Origin: Bermanella sp034110565
GTDB taxonomy: Bacteria > Pseudomonadota > Gammaproteobacteria > Pseudomonadales > Oceanobacteraceae
Length of the DNA: 25,249 nt
NCBI GenBank assembly: GCA_034110565.1
Contig: JAWUYY010000022.1
Span: 1 to 25,249 of the forward strand
Direction of reading: 5' to 3'
Shown here piece after piece: positions 15,363 to 23,430 of this stretch (positions are counted from its first letter, which is position 1; every line of letters starts with the position of its first letter). The notes below the pieces were generated by a model. The model did no database searches. It had not been told where the DNA came from and worked only from the letters and a program-made list of their open reading frames with translations. Made by a program: the position numbers and the translations under genes.

Positions 15363-16559
15363 TTAGATCACTTCTTTAATAGGCAGCCCAAGGGCTGCCT
15401 TTTTTTGAACTCGCAATTGCGACAAGACAGGCTTCAACTTATCAAACCAAATGGTCTGTTCATTAATAACCGATAATTTTTCAATTCGCTCAGCATTAAT
15501 TAACTCACTTAGTTCACCAACTGTTGTATGCGCTAGGTCTTTATTTACAAATAATTCGTCATCCACACTTTCTACCCAGCCTTCATTTAACAGTTTTACC
15601 AATACTGTTTCCCAGTCATCTACGTTTACAAGCGTTAGCGCCTGGCATAAATTTTCACGAGTAATACGTTGCTTTTCATTAGAGTTCTTTAATTGCTGCA
15701 TAATCATCAACGCCCAATCCAGTTCGCTAGCTTGAACACCTTTAATATCTTTATGAATAAATGGCATCGCACGCACCAGCTCAGCACCGAGTAAGACCAC
15801 GCACCAAGCCACAAAAATCCAAAGCAGAAATAACGGCACCACTGCAAATGCGCCATAGATCAATTGATAAGAAGGGGAAAAAGACACCATTTTCACAAAG
15901 CCAATCTTGCAAATTTCTAAGCAAATCGCTGCAAAAAAACCGCCTAACACGGCATGCCTAATTTGTACCTGAGAGCTTGGCAAGAAAAAATACATAGCTG
16001 TTAAAGCCACCATTGAAATCAGAAACGGCAACCCTTTAAACAACAATCGATTAAAATGAAGTACTGAATCAACATTATCTACCCAAAGCGGAGAGCTCAA
16101 TAAATAACTACTGACTAAAAAAGCAGCGCCTAAAAAAACAGGGCCCAGTACAATAGCTAACCAATAAAATAAAACCCGTCGCCCTACCCGAACACTTTTA
16201 ACACGCCAAATTTTATTAAACGAGCGCTCAATGGTCATCATTAAACTTAATGCACTGAACAACAGTATAATCAAACCGATCCAGGTTAGCTTTCGCGCCT
16301 GCTGTGAAAAGTCACTTAAATAACCTTGTATAGCATCACCTGATGCCGGGACAAAATGCTGAAAGATGAAATTATGAAAAGTATCAATCAAGGATGCATA
16401 CTGAGGAAACCAAGTAAGCATGACATAACCAGAAGCCATCAAAGGTACGATGGCGAATAAGGTCACAAACGTCAGTTCTGCTGCCTTACTTCGGTTTTCA
16501 TTGCCCTCAAAGCGTAAAATTAAAAACCAGCAAAACCGCCCAAATGACTTCACATTCAA
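15363..16559 (-). CDS. YihY/BrkB-family inner-membrane protein
   Basis: A polytopic protein of 398 residues with about six membrane segments in the first 275 residues (TFVTLFAIVPLMASGYVM, LTWIGLIILLFSALSLMM, VLFYWLAIVLGPVFLGAAF, FLISMVALTAMYFFL and following) and a cytoplasmic winged-helix-like tail to the end. The family was once misnamed ribonuclease BN, but its biochemical role is unknown. A GTG at 16568 gives the longest frame, but it overlaps an AGGAG ribosome site. That AGGAG is placed 8 bases before the TTG at 16559, so I chose TTG. The terminator of the convergent CBS gene lies inside its 3' end and encodes KAALGLP. Confidence 0.88.
   Translation of the reverse strand: MNVKSFGRFCWFLILRFEGNENRSKAAELTFVTLFAIVPLMASGYVMLTWFPQYASLIDTFHNFIFQHFVPASGDAIQGYLSDFSQQARKLTWIGLIILLFSALSLMMTIERSFNKIWRVKSVRVGRRVLFYWLAIVLGPVFLGAAFLVSSYLLSSPLWVDNVDSVLHFNRLLFKGLPFLISMVALTAMYFFLPSSQVQIRHAVLGGFFAAICLEICKIGFVKMVSFSPSYQLIYGAFAVVPLFLLWIFVAWCVVLLGAELVRAMPFIHKDIKGVQASELDWALMIMQQLKNSNEKQRITRENLCQALTLVNVDDWETVLVKLLNEGWVESVDDELFVNKDLAHTTVGELSELINAERIEKLSVINEQTIWFDKLKPVLSQLRVQKKAALGLPIKEVI
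15381..15407 (+). terminator. Terminator of the CBS gene, embedded in the yihY 3' coding end
   Basis: AGGCAGCCCAAGGGCTGCCT forms a 9-bp perfect GC-rich stem with a two-base centre, followed by TTTTTTT on the plus strand. It lies 26 bases past the CBS gene stop. On the other strand the same bases are codons of YihY. Confidence 0.9.
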
Positions 16560-16628
16560 AACTCGCACTCCTATTCAATATGGGTACAATAACCCCTTTC
16601 GCTTAGTTTGCAATGAGTACCCTTTTTT

Positions 16629-16976
16629 ATGACCATCGAAATTTGGCACAACCCGCGCTGCTCTAAATCCAGAGAAACCCTTGCGCTACTTGAACAAAAA
16701 AACATCACTGCAAACATCTATCTTTATTTAGATGAAAAGCCTAATGCACAAACCATTAAATCGGTACTGGGCAAGCTAGGTATCACGGCTCGTGAACTAC
16801 TTCGCAATTCAGAAGACGCTTATAAAACGCAAAACCTAAAAGACAAAACACTCAGCGATGACGCTCTGATTAGTGCCATGGTGAATGAGCCAAAATTGAT
16901 TCAGCGCCCTATCGTTATTAATGATGACAAAGCTCGCTTGGGTCGCCCACCTGAAGATGTCTTGGAGATCCTATAA
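16629..16976 (+). CDS. arsC: ArsC-family glutaredoxin-dependent arsenate reductase-like protein
   Basis: A thioredoxin-fold protein of 115 residues of the R773 ArsC type, which reduces arsenate to arsenite using glutathione and glutaredoxin. The catalytic cysteine C11 is in HNPRCSKSRETL. The three arginines that bind the oxyanion in R773 ArsC have counterparts here: R59 in ELLRN, R93 in IQRPIVI and R106 in GRPPEDV. No arsenic efflux or ArsR regulator is nearby. The conserved location before wrbA suggests a housekeeping paralog, so the substrate may not be arsenate. Only a weak ribosome site is visible. The stop codon directly abuts the next start. Confidence 0.85.
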   Translation: MTIEIWHNPRCSKSRETLALLEQKNITANIYLYLDEKPNAQTIKSVLGKLGITARELLRNSEDAYKTQNLKDKTLSDDALISAMVNEPKLIQRPIVINDDKARLGRPPEDVLEIL

Positions 16977-17573
16977 GTGGCAAACCCTTATATTCTTATT
17001 CTTTACTATAGCCATTCAGGTGCGGTTGCCAGTATGGCCGAGCAAATGGCCCGCGGTGTTGAAAAACTAGGGTTAGAAGCACGTATTCGTACCGTACCAA
17101 GCGTCTCAGCTGACACTGGCGCGTCATTACCTGACATTCCAGTGACTGGGCCATTATATTGCAGCGAAGACGACCTACGCCATTGCAATGGCCTGATTTT
17201 GGGAAGCCCAGTGCGATTTGGTAATATGGCCGCTGCTCTGAAATATTTTTTAGATGGCACCACCAACCTGTGGCTAACGGGTGAGCTGGTTAACAAACCC
17301 GCAGCCGTTTTCACCAGCTCTTCAAGCCTGCACGGCGGCCAAGAAAGTACCTTACTTAGTATGATGCTGCCTTTACTGCATCACGGCATGATCATGGCCG
17401 GCGTGCCTTATACCGAGTCGGAGCTTATGGATACCCAAACGGGTGGCACGCCTTATGGCGTCAGTCACTTTGCAGGTAAACAAAGCAACCTACCCTTGAG
17501 CGAAGAAGAAATCGCACTTTGCCAAGCACAAGGTAAACGCATTGCGACACTTGCCAAACGCTTAGGGAATTAA
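16977..17573 (+). CDS. wrbA: WrbA-type NAD(P)H:quinone oxidoreductase (flavodoxin fold)
   Basis: A 198-residue flavodoxin-like enzyme of the WrbA family. Such enzymes bind FMN and reduce quinones by two electrons, avoiding semiquinones. The FMN phosphate-binding loop is YYSHSGAVASMAEQMARG near the N terminus. The isoalloxazine-binding segment SPVRFGNMAAALKYFLDGT and the later SSSLHGGQESTLLSMMLPLLHHGM are typical. The start is GTG, immediately after the arsC stop codon. The three genes arsC-wrbA-DUF2069 run with no spacing and are surely one operon. The same trio is known from Pseudomonas. Confidence 0.9.
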   Translation: MANPYILILYYSHSGAVASMAEQMARGVEKLGLEARIRTVPSVSADTGASLPDIPVTGPLYCSEDDLRHCNGLILGSPVRFGNMAAALKYFLDGTTNLWLTGELVNKPAAVFTSSSSLHGGQESTLLSMMLPLLHHGMIMAGVPYTESELMDTQTGGTPYGVSHFAGKQSNLPLSEEEIALCQAQGKRIATLAKRLGN

Positions 17574-17936
17574 ATGAATACATTAAAAATCAGTTATTAC
17601 TTGGCCTTAGCGTGCTTTGCATTGCAGTTTATTCTTCTGGGCATCGGTACATTTGATCGACAGGATATCGATATTAACGGCGTTTATGATGTGTTTTTAG
17701 GCGTACTATGGACACTGGTCAAAGCCATCCCTTGGCTGGTGATTATTCCAGGGCTTTTCATGAAAAGTAAAAACGTCATGGCCTGGATGAGTTATGTTTG
17801 CTTGGTGTACTTTATCATTTGGATATTGTCAGCATTTGGTGAAAAGCACAGCAATCTTGCAACAATTGGTGTATTTATAACGCTTATTCAGTTTGTAGCG
17901 TCTAACGCTTACACTCGGTTAATTAAACGCCAGTAG
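17574..17936 (+). CDS. DUF2069 membrane protein
   Basis: A 120-residue inner-membrane protein with four predicted hydrophobic segments (about residues 5-26, 41-62, 67-90 and 93-111). It matches the DUF2069 family, which normally follows wrbA in pseudomonads and relatives. The function is unknown. The start codon ATG follows the wrbA stop with no intervening base. A loop between the first two segments is acidic (GTFDRQDIDINGVYD). A bidirectional terminator lies 8 bases beyond the stop. Confidence 0.8.
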   Translation: MNTLKISYYLALACFALQFILLGIGTFDRQDIDINGVYDVFLGVLWTLVKAIPWLVIIPGLFMKSKNVMAWMSYVCLVYFIIWILSAFGEKHSNLATIGVFITLIQFVASNAYTRLIKRQ

Positions 17937-17944
17937 ATAACGAA

Positions 17945-17969
17945 AAACGCCACTGAAGCAGTGGCGTTT
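17945..17969. terminator. Bidirectional terminator between DUF2069 and the zinc-ribbon gene
   Basis: AAACGCCACT, loop GAAGC, AGTGGCGTTT: a 10-bp perfect stem. The minus strand continues GTTTTTCG, a fair T run for the gene at 17997-18224. On the plus strand the tail is shorter (TTTAG). Confidence 0.8.
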
Positions 17970-17996
17970 AGAATAACCCAGTGAGCAGGTGGTCAA

Positions 17997-18224
17997 TTAA
18001 TCGATCCACTCACTCTCATCGTCTTCGTCGGCAAGCTCTGTGGTAACTGTTTCGCCACATTTTTTACACTTACCTTCGATCATAATGAGGCCGTCTAATT
18101 CGTATTCCACAGGATCTTTCATCCCTAGGTCTACTTGCTGACAGTTGTTACACCAGGTTTGCTCTAAAAAAGATGCTTGATCTTCTGCGTCACGCTGGTA
18201 AAAGTCTCTTTCTTTTCTATCCAT
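17997..18224 (-). CDS. Small zinc-ribbon-like protein
   Basis: A 75-residue acidic protein with two CxxC pairs, CNNC and CKKC, about 25 residues apart, as in a zinc ribbon, and an acidic tail (ELADEDDESEWID). It has no membrane segment. I do not recognise a named family. I chose the ATG because GGAG lies 6 bases upstream (TTGGAGTTAAAA); a GTG 24 bases further upstream has no such support. It is divergent from the next gene with only 34 bases between the two starts, so a shared regulatory region is implied. The conserved metal-site spacing suggests nucleic-acid or protein binding, but this is inference. Confidence 0.75.
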   Translation of the reverse strand: MDRKERDFYQRDAEDQASFLEQTWCNNCQQVDLGMKDPVEYELDGLIMIEGKCKKCGETVTTELADEDDESEWID

Positions 18225-18258
18225 TTTTAACTCCAATTTACTTAGCACAGGATTGTAT

Positions 18259-18765
18259 ATGGAATACCCACGTTTTCTAGTCCTTGAAAGCAGTAGTTAC
18301 GAAGAAGATGCGTATCCAATCGCTGCTTGCTGGTCCGTTTCCGATGGTCAGCTCAAAGATGTCATGATTCGCCCTGAAGAAGAGTGGCATAAATGGGATG
18401 CCTCCAATGAAGATCGCCACGGTTTAACCCGCAATCAAATTGAGATGGTGGGCGAAACTGTACTTGATGTCATCCGAGAGCTTTCTGAAGATGTCGACAA
18501 ACAGCCAGTGTTTGTGAGCGAGCCGTACCTCTATGAGAAATGGCTAGCAACCCTATACGGCGCTTACGGGGCCGAGCCACCTTTTGATATCGTACCCATT
18601 ACAGAGCTATTCCAAATGGAAGAAGCCCTATTACAAGAAGAGTTGGAGAACCTTTCATCTAACTTACTGCTAGACCTAAAAGTACCAGAAGAGAAAGTGC
18701 GCACATGCCTAGAACTATACGCGCGACTACGAGATGCCGGTTTAGTTGAAGACTACACAGGCTAA
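18259..18765 (+). CDS. Unknown protein with degenerate DEDD-exonuclease-like fold
   Basis: A 168-residue soluble protein. The layout recalls a DEDDh 3'-5' exonuclease: a first strand FLVLESSSYEEDAYPIAACWS, then DGQLKDVMIRPEEEW, then HGLTRNQI. But the acidic residues that bind the catalytic metals are mostly replaced: LES stands where DxE is expected, and SEPYLYEKWL stands where the second aspartate would be. It may be an inactive relative or a different RNase H-like protein; I rate the fold as inference. The ATG at 18259 has AGGA 6 bases upstream; a TTG six bases earlier is less likely. The stop lies 8 bases from that of hda on the other strand. Confidence 0.6.
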   Translation: MEYPRFLVLESSSYEEDAYPIAACWSVSDGQLKDVMIRPEEEWHKWDASNEDRHGLTRNQIEMVGETVLDVIRELSEDVDKQPVFVSEPYLYEKWLATLYGAYGAEPPFDIVPITELFQMEEALLQEELENLSSNLLLDLKVPEEKVRTCLELYARLRDAGLVEDYTG

Positions 18766-18773
18766 AATACTGA

Positions 18774-19481
18774 CTACCAGCTCATCACGGCCTTTACAAA
18801 AGGCCGTGTAAGCTTACGCTGGGCACTAAGAGAAGCATTATCTAACTGCTGCAGCACTTCAAACATTTGCTCCATGTCACCGCCTACTTGGCGAACCACG
18901 TACTTTGCCACTTCAGCAGTGATATCCAGCCCGCGATTATGTCCTCGTAATTGTAATGAGCCTATTTTAAAATCATCATCAGGTTCATCAAATTCATAAA
19001 CTAAACCCCACTTTAAGCGCGACAATAAATCTGGCAGTTCAATGCCTAGTTCATCAAGGGGCTTATTAGCCGCAAAAATCATACGCCCACCGGCGTCACG
19101 GACGCGGTTAAACATATGAAAAAGGGCCACTTCCCACTGCTCATCACCCGCAATGGCTTGCACGTTGTCCAGCGCAATAACTGGCAGCTCTTCAAGGCTT
19201 TCAAACACAGCTGGCGAGTAGCCCACTAGCTCATTAAGCGGCAAATAAACGCTATTTAAGCCTTTTGCTTGAGCCTCATGACACGCGGCCTGCAGCAAAT
19301 GACTGCAACCTGAGCCAATTTTCCCGCTCACATAAATGCTTTGTTCGCCCTCACCTTTAGCGGCAAGCTTAATCTGCTCAACCGCCTCAAGATCTTGTTT
19401 GGCGTAAAAATTTTCAAATGTAGCTTCATCACGCAACTGCACTCGTAAGGGCAGCTGCTCTACAACCTGTATTGATGCCAT
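18774..19481 (-). CDS. hda: DnaA regulatory inactivator Hda
   Basis: Hda is an AAA+ protein, homologous to the middle of DnaA. Bound to the sliding clamp, it makes DnaA hydrolyse ATP and so prevents re-initiation of replication. At 235 residues the length is normal. The N-terminal clamp-binding motif QLPLRV lies at 9-14. The P-loop region is GKIGSGCSHLLQA, in which the usual lysine is replaced, as in other Hda proteins. ALDNVQAI is the Walker-B-like site, and GGRMIFAANKPLDELGIELPDLLSRL is the sensor-I to arginine-finger stretch. The ATG overlaps the stop of the permease gene (ATGA), so the two are translationally coupled. Confidence 0.93.
   Translation of the reverse strand: MASIQVVEQLPLRVQLRDEATFENFYAKQDLEAVEQIKLAAKGEGEQSIYVSGKIGSGCSHLLQAACHEAQAKGLNSVYLPLNELVGYSPAVFESLEELPVIALDNVQAIAGDEQWEVALFHMFNRVRDAGGRMIFAANKPLDELGIELPDLLSRLKWGLVYEFDEPDDDFKIGSLQLRGHNRGLDITAEVAKYVVRQVGGDMEQMFEVLQQLDNASLSAQRKLTRPFVKAVMSW
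18786..18808. other. 10-bp hairpin inside the hda 3' coding end
   Basis: CACGGCCTTT, loop ACA, AAAGGCCGTG forms a perfect stem with a triloop. It lies 20 bases past the stop of the convergent upstream gene and encodes TRPFVKAV of Hda on the other strand. Neither side has a T tract, so it is at best an imperfect terminator. It might protect mRNA 3' ends. Confidence 0.6.
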
Positions 19482-20551
19482 CAGCTTTCCGAATAAAACT
19501 CAGTATCTTTATAAATTTCATGTATATGGCGTAAGAGTACCACAATTATGGCTGAGACAGGCAGCGCCAATATCACACCCATGAACCCAAATAACTGCCC
19601 ACCCGCCATAATGGCAAAAATTACTGCCACAGGGTGAAGTCCAATTTTGTCTCCCACCAAAATGGGGGTTAAAACCACAGATTCAATGACTTGGCCAATC
19701 CCAAACACAATTAAAATGAATAATAACGACCAATCTAGACCGAACTGAAAGTAACCTGCCATCATGGCCGCAATAATACCAATGGCAAATCCCATATAAG
19801 GTACAATGCTTGCCAAGCCTGCAATCATGGCAACCAACAACGCTAGCTTTAAGCCCACAATCCATAAGCCAATCCCATAGATCACAGCCAGTGCTGCCAT
19901 AACCCATAACTGCCCTCTTAAAAAAGCGCCAACCACTTCATTACACTCAAGGCCTAACTTGCGGGTTGTACCCTGAAAACGTAAAGGCACCAGCTTAAGT
20001 AACTTCGCCATTAAAATATCCCAATCGCGTAGCAGGTAAAAACCCACCACAGGCACAAGCGTTAAGTTAATTAAGATACTGATAAAAGTACCCGCAGAAG
20101 AAGTGAATTTTGCCACCACAGAGGCCAGTACATCCTGCGCGTTGCCCCACTGGCTAATGATCTGCTCACGAACATGATCAACATCGAAGACATCCGCTTC
20201 TAAGGCAAGGGTATCTATCAACCAAGGCTGAGCCACGACTTTGAACCACTCAAATATAGCCGGAACCTGTCCATAGACCTCTTTCAACTGATGCAGAACT
20301 AACGGCACTAAAACTATCAGAGTTCCTAAAAACAGCAGTGTCAGTACAAAAAAACAAATCACTACTGACCAAGTGCGACTAAAACCACGGGCCTCTAGAC
20401 GATCCGCCACCGGGTCACCTAAGTACGCCAGTAATCCGCCCACAATAAATGGCATCAGCACTGGCTCAAGCTTAAAAAACATCCAACTTAATAAGGCCAG
20501 AGCCAATAACACCACTAACGGCTTAAGGCCTAACTGCACAACATTATTCAT
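19481..20551 (-). CDS. PerM/AI-2E-family membrane transporter
   Basis: A 356-residue polytopic protein of the AI-2E transporter (PerM, formerly UPF0118) family, with about eight membrane segments. The family includes TqsA, which exports autoinducer-2, and Na+/H+ antiporters, so substrate cannot be assigned. Recognisable parts are the N-terminal hydrophobic pair, the extra-membrane stretch GQVPAIFEWFKVVAQPWL, the conserved VGAFLRGQLWVMAALAVIYGIGL, and the C-terminal LHPVAVIFAIMAGGQLFGFMGVILALP. Its start overlaps the stop of the phosphatidyltransferase by 8 bases, and its stop overlaps hda. The permease-hda pairing is usual in pseudomonads. Confidence 0.88.
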   Translation of the reverse strand: MNNVVQLGLKPLVVLLALALLSWMFFKLEPVLMPFIVGGLLAYLGDPVADRLEARGFSRTWSVVICFFVLTLLFLGTLIVLVPLVLHQLKEVYGQVPAIFEWFKVVAQPWLIDTLALEADVFDVDHVREQIISQWGNAQDVLASVVAKFTSSAGTFISILINLTLVPVVGFYLLRDWDILMAKLLKLVPLRFQGTTRKLGLECNEVVGAFLRGQLWVMAALAVIYGIGLWIVGLKLALLVAMIAGLASIVPYMGFAIGIIAAMMAGYFQFGLDWSLLFILIVFGIGQVIESVVLTPILVGDKIGLHPVAVIFAIMAGGQLFGFMGVILALPVSAIIVVLLRHIHEIYKDTEFYSES

Positions 20552-21095
20552 TAATGGCTTTCCTTACCCAAATAAAGAGATAGTGCACGCCGCTTAATAG
20601 CGTAATAAACGCACACATTAAAATCATGAAATGAATTTGCTCATTTGTTAATAGTCCGGTGGCTACATGCACCAAAAGACTCAATACTAATAATATTTGA
20701 ATAAAGGTACTGAGCTTACCCAGCACACTTGGGCGAACCTCAAATGGGCCAAAACACCAACGGTAAAGGGCTGCGCCACCAACTATCATAATGTCTCTGC
20801 CCATTACCAATACAAATAACCAAATAGGCAGTAAATCTTTAAACGTTAATATAGCTGCGGTTGTCACCAGCAGCAGCTTATCCGCTAACGGGTCCATCAC
20901 GGCACCCCAATGGCTTTTCCAATTAAAGCGACGAGCGAGATAACCATCCACACCATCCGAGACACCTGCAATGGCAAACAAAACCAGCGCACTACTATAT
21001 TCACCAAACCACAGAAGTAGAGCCACCGGTGGTACCGCTGCCAAGCGAAAAGCCGTAATAATGTTGGGCAAATACCGCAGTATGGTTCGTTTCAT
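20544..21095 (-). CDS. CDP-alcohol phosphatidyltransferase, second family member
   Basis: A 183-residue inner-membrane enzyme of the CDP-alcohol phosphatidyltransferase family with a complete active motif: D47, D50-G51, A54-R55, G64, D68, D72 (VSDGVDGYLARR...GAVMDPLADK). It has hydrophobic segments before and after. The true substrate is uncertain. It could be a cardiolipin- or phosphatidylglycerophosphate-type enzyme; the motif alone does not separate the family branches. It lies in the operon DUF2066-this gene-permease-hda, with 7 bases between it and DUF2066. The window also encodes a canonical pgsA at 617-1195, so this one is probably a paralog with another alcohol acceptor or a backup. 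Confidence 0.85.
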   Translation of the reverse strand: MKRTILRYLPNIITAFRLAAVPPVALLLWFGEYSSALVLFAIAGVSDGVDGYLARRFNWKSHWGAVMDPLADKLLLVTTAAILTFKDLLPIWLFVLVMGRDIMIVGGAALYRWCFGPFEVRPSVLGKLSTFIQILLVLSLLVHVATGLLTNEQIHFMILMCAFITLLSGVHYLFIWVRKAINE

Positions 21096-21102
21096 TTAAC
21101 CT

Positions 21103-22191
21103 CTATGGCTGCCAAGTAAAGTGGATTGACACCGGCACAAGCGGATCTAATGTTTCTTTTGCTTGAGCAGCATCATTACTTTCCACCTGAATAAGCTTTC
21201 TATCCAAAGCTAAAACCTGCTTAAACTGAGCTAAACTGCCGCTTAAATTCAGCTTAAGTTCCATATCATTACCTTTAATACCCGCCACAAACACTTGTTT
21301 GGTGATTGTTAAACCCTCTAGGTAATCGACCAATGCAGCATAATGCTTTAAGTTTTTCACATTACTAACAGTAATGGCCAACGCATCACGGCTTGCATCA
21401 CTTGGCTTGATCGCAAACGCATTCGCTAAGATCTCAGCCGAGGCACTCAAACCAGACAATACCTGCTGATTAAGACCTTCAGTTTCAAATTCATAGTTAA
21501 ACTCACGATCTTTAAAGTAAAAGCGCCATTGCCCTACCCAGTTACCCTTACTGTTTTTATAAACGCGAGCCGCCATCACAGATTCGGCATCGTAACGCTT
21601 ACTGGCTTCGAGAATAGAACCTTCGAATAAGCCCCATAAGCTTTCTTGAGGCAAGCGGATGGAATCTTCTAAGTCATAAATGGGCAACACAACCGGCACA
21701 CCGCGGGCTTGACTGGCATTTTTAACCGCCAGAGCCGCCAAACCTTCTGCGCCATCAACCAGCACCGTGCGCTTCCCTTCATCTTTCATCAGCCAAAGTA
21801 GGACCGTTGGGCGATTATTGCCCCATAAAGGTAAATTGGCTTGCTTGATAATTCGCTGAATAGATTGAGTCTCAAAGCGCATCTTAAGCCAGCTAGATCC
21901 TGGCGGTATTGAAGCATCCCATTCGTTTTTTTGTACCGCTTCATAACTGTATTGATACAAGTATTGATCGGCGATATTCAAAGCGCGTTCCACAGCTTCA
22001 TTGTCAGCGGGCACATTAAAACCACTCACCTTTTGCAGCACTTCAATCAAACCTTGCTTCGCACCATGCTGGCGGCTGTTTAATTGTTGATCAGGGACAG
22101 GCACACGAGCATCGTACAAGCCAGATACAGGCGTTGCCCATAGGGTTGAAGCGAACACAAAAAGCGCGATAAAACTCAGATGAAATTTCAT
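21103..22191 (-). CDS. DUF2066 exported protein
   Basis: A 362-residue protein with an N-terminal signal peptide (MKFHLSFIALFVFASTLWA, then TPVSGLYDA) that belongs to DUF2066. The family is widespread in gammaproteobacteria next to purM/hda and has no established function. The mature part is soluble and mixed alpha/beta with no membrane segment or cysteine. It was taken to start at the ATG at 22191, since the signal peptide begins there; the same frame runs 31 codons further upstream without a good start signal. It heads the minus-strand operon toward hda and is divergent from purM, with 178 bases between their starts. Confidence 0.8.
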   Translation of the reverse strand: MKFHLSFIALFVFASTLWATPVSGLYDARVPVPDQQLNSRQHGAKQGLIEVLQKVSGFNVPADNEAVERALNIADQYLYQYSYEAVQKNEWDASIPPGSSWLKMRFETQSIQRIIKQANLPLWGNNRPTVLLWLMKDEGKRTVLVDGAEGLAALAVKNASQARGVPVVLPIYDLEDSIRLPQESLWGLFEGSILEASKRYDAESVMAARVYKNSKGNWVGQWRFYFKDREFNYEFETEGLNQQVLSGLSASAEILANAFAIKPSDASRDALAITVSNVKNLKHYAALVDYLEGLTITKQVFVAGIKGNDMELKLNLSGSLAQFKQVLALDRKLIQVESNDAAQAKETLDPLVPVSIHFTWQP

Positions 22192-22369
22192 GTGGTGATC
22201 TTTATTCCTATAATTGGGGGCTATTCTGACAAATTCGAGAAAAAATGCAGCCCCCAACTGTAAATTGTGCAATCTAAAGCACATGTATGATTTATAAAAA
22301 GCTGACTAGGTGTTAAAATCCGCCCCCTTTTTTACTCATCGATACTTTCCCGCACAAAAGGGCTGCCCA

Positions 22370-23425
22370 ATGAGCGAGCAAAACAAGTCACTTAGTTATA
22401 AAGATGCCGGCGTAGACATTGACGCCGGTAACGCGCTTGTAAACAACATTAAAGGCGTGGTTAAAAAAACTCGTCGCCCTGAAGTAATGAGCGGTATTGG
22501 TGGCTTTGCTGGCCTTTGCAGCTTACCGACCAAATACAAAGAGCCTATATTAGTTTCAGGCACTGACGGCGTGGGCACCAAACTACGCCTAGCCATGGAC
22601 CTTGGCAAGCATGACACCATAGGCATCGACCTTGTGGCTATGTGCGTAAACGACTTGATAGTATGTGGCGCTGAACCCCTATTCTTCTTAGACTACTACG
22701 CCACAGGCAAACTAAACGTCGATGTAGCCACTAGCGTTGTAACCGGCATAGGCGAAGGCTGCTTACAATCTGGCTGTTCGTTAGTCGGTGGTGAAACCGC
22801 TGAAATGCCAGGCATGTACGAAGGCGAAGATTACGACCTAGCCGGTTTTTGCGTAGGTATTGCTGAAAAAGCAGATCTAATCGACGGCAGTAAAGTAAAA
22901 GCAGGAGATGTAATCATCGGTTTGCGTTCTTCTGGCGTGCATTCAAACGGCTACTCCCTTGTTCGTAAGGTAATCGAAGTATCTGGCGCCGACTTGACTC
23001 AAGACTTAGACGGCCAAACATTAGGTGACGCCCTACTAGCGCCGACTCGCATCTACGTTAAACCGATTCTTAAAATGCTTGAAACAATAGATGCACACTC
23101 TATTTGCCACATCACTGGCGGCGGCATGTACGAAAACATCCCTCGCGTATTACCAGAAGGCACAAAGTGTATTCTAGATAGCGCAGCCTGGGATCGCCCT
23201 GCTGTTTTTGATTGGCTGCAAGAAAAAGGCAATATCGACTGGCACGAAATGCACCTTACCTTCAACTGCGGCCTAGGCATGATCGTCGTAGTTGACGAAA
23301 AAGACGCACAAGCCACCATCGATATCCTTAACGCTGAAGGTGAAACGGCCACTCTTGTTGGGCGCATAGAAAAAGCAGGCGAGAACGATGAGCAAGTTAT
23401 CGTTAAAGGCGTAGACGAGGAATAA
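22370..23425 (+). CDS. purM: Phosphoribosylformylglycinamidine cyclo-ligase
   Basis: AIR synthetase, which closes the imidazole ring using ATP in the fifth step of purine synthesis. At 351 residues it is of normal length. The nucleotide- and substrate-binding parts are visible: LVSGTDGVGTKLRLAMDLGKHD, VAMCVNDLIVCGAEPLFFLDYYATGKL, GGETAEMPGMYEG, and the late RSSGVHSNGYSLVR and HITGGGMYENIPRVLP. An AAGGG site lies about 8 bases before the chosen ATG. An in-frame upstream ATG at 22310 would add 20 residues, and I do not favour it. It is the first gene of a purM-purN unit, with purN starting five bases after its stop. I see no clear PurR box. Confidence 0.96.
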   Translation: MSEQNKSLSYKDAGVDIDAGNALVNNIKGVVKKTRRPEVMSGIGGFAGLCSLPTKYKEPILVSGTDGVGTKLRLAMDLGKHDTIGIDLVAMCVNDLIVCGAEPLFFLDYYATGKLNVDVATSVVTGIGEGCLQSGCSLVGGETAEMPGMYEGEDYDLAGFCVGIAEKADLIDGSKVKAGDVIIGLRSSGVHSNGYSLVRKVIEVSGADLTQDLDGQTLGDALLAPTRIYVKPILKMLETIDAHSICHITGGGMYENIPRVLPEGTKCILDSAAWDRPAVFDWLQEKGNIDWHEMHLTFNCGLGMIVVVDEKDAQATIDILNAEGETATLVGRIEKAGENDEQVIVKGVDEE

Positions 23426-23430
23426 GCACA

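Noticed and set aside
16559..16568. GTG at 16568 as the yihY start
   Set aside because: It overlaps the AGGAG ribosome site, which is correctly spaced for the TTG at 16559 instead.
22265..22291. Possible purM promoter TTGTGC-N15-TATGAT
   Set aside because: The 15-base spacer is short and there is no other support, so it is not listed as a feature. No PurR-type box was seen.
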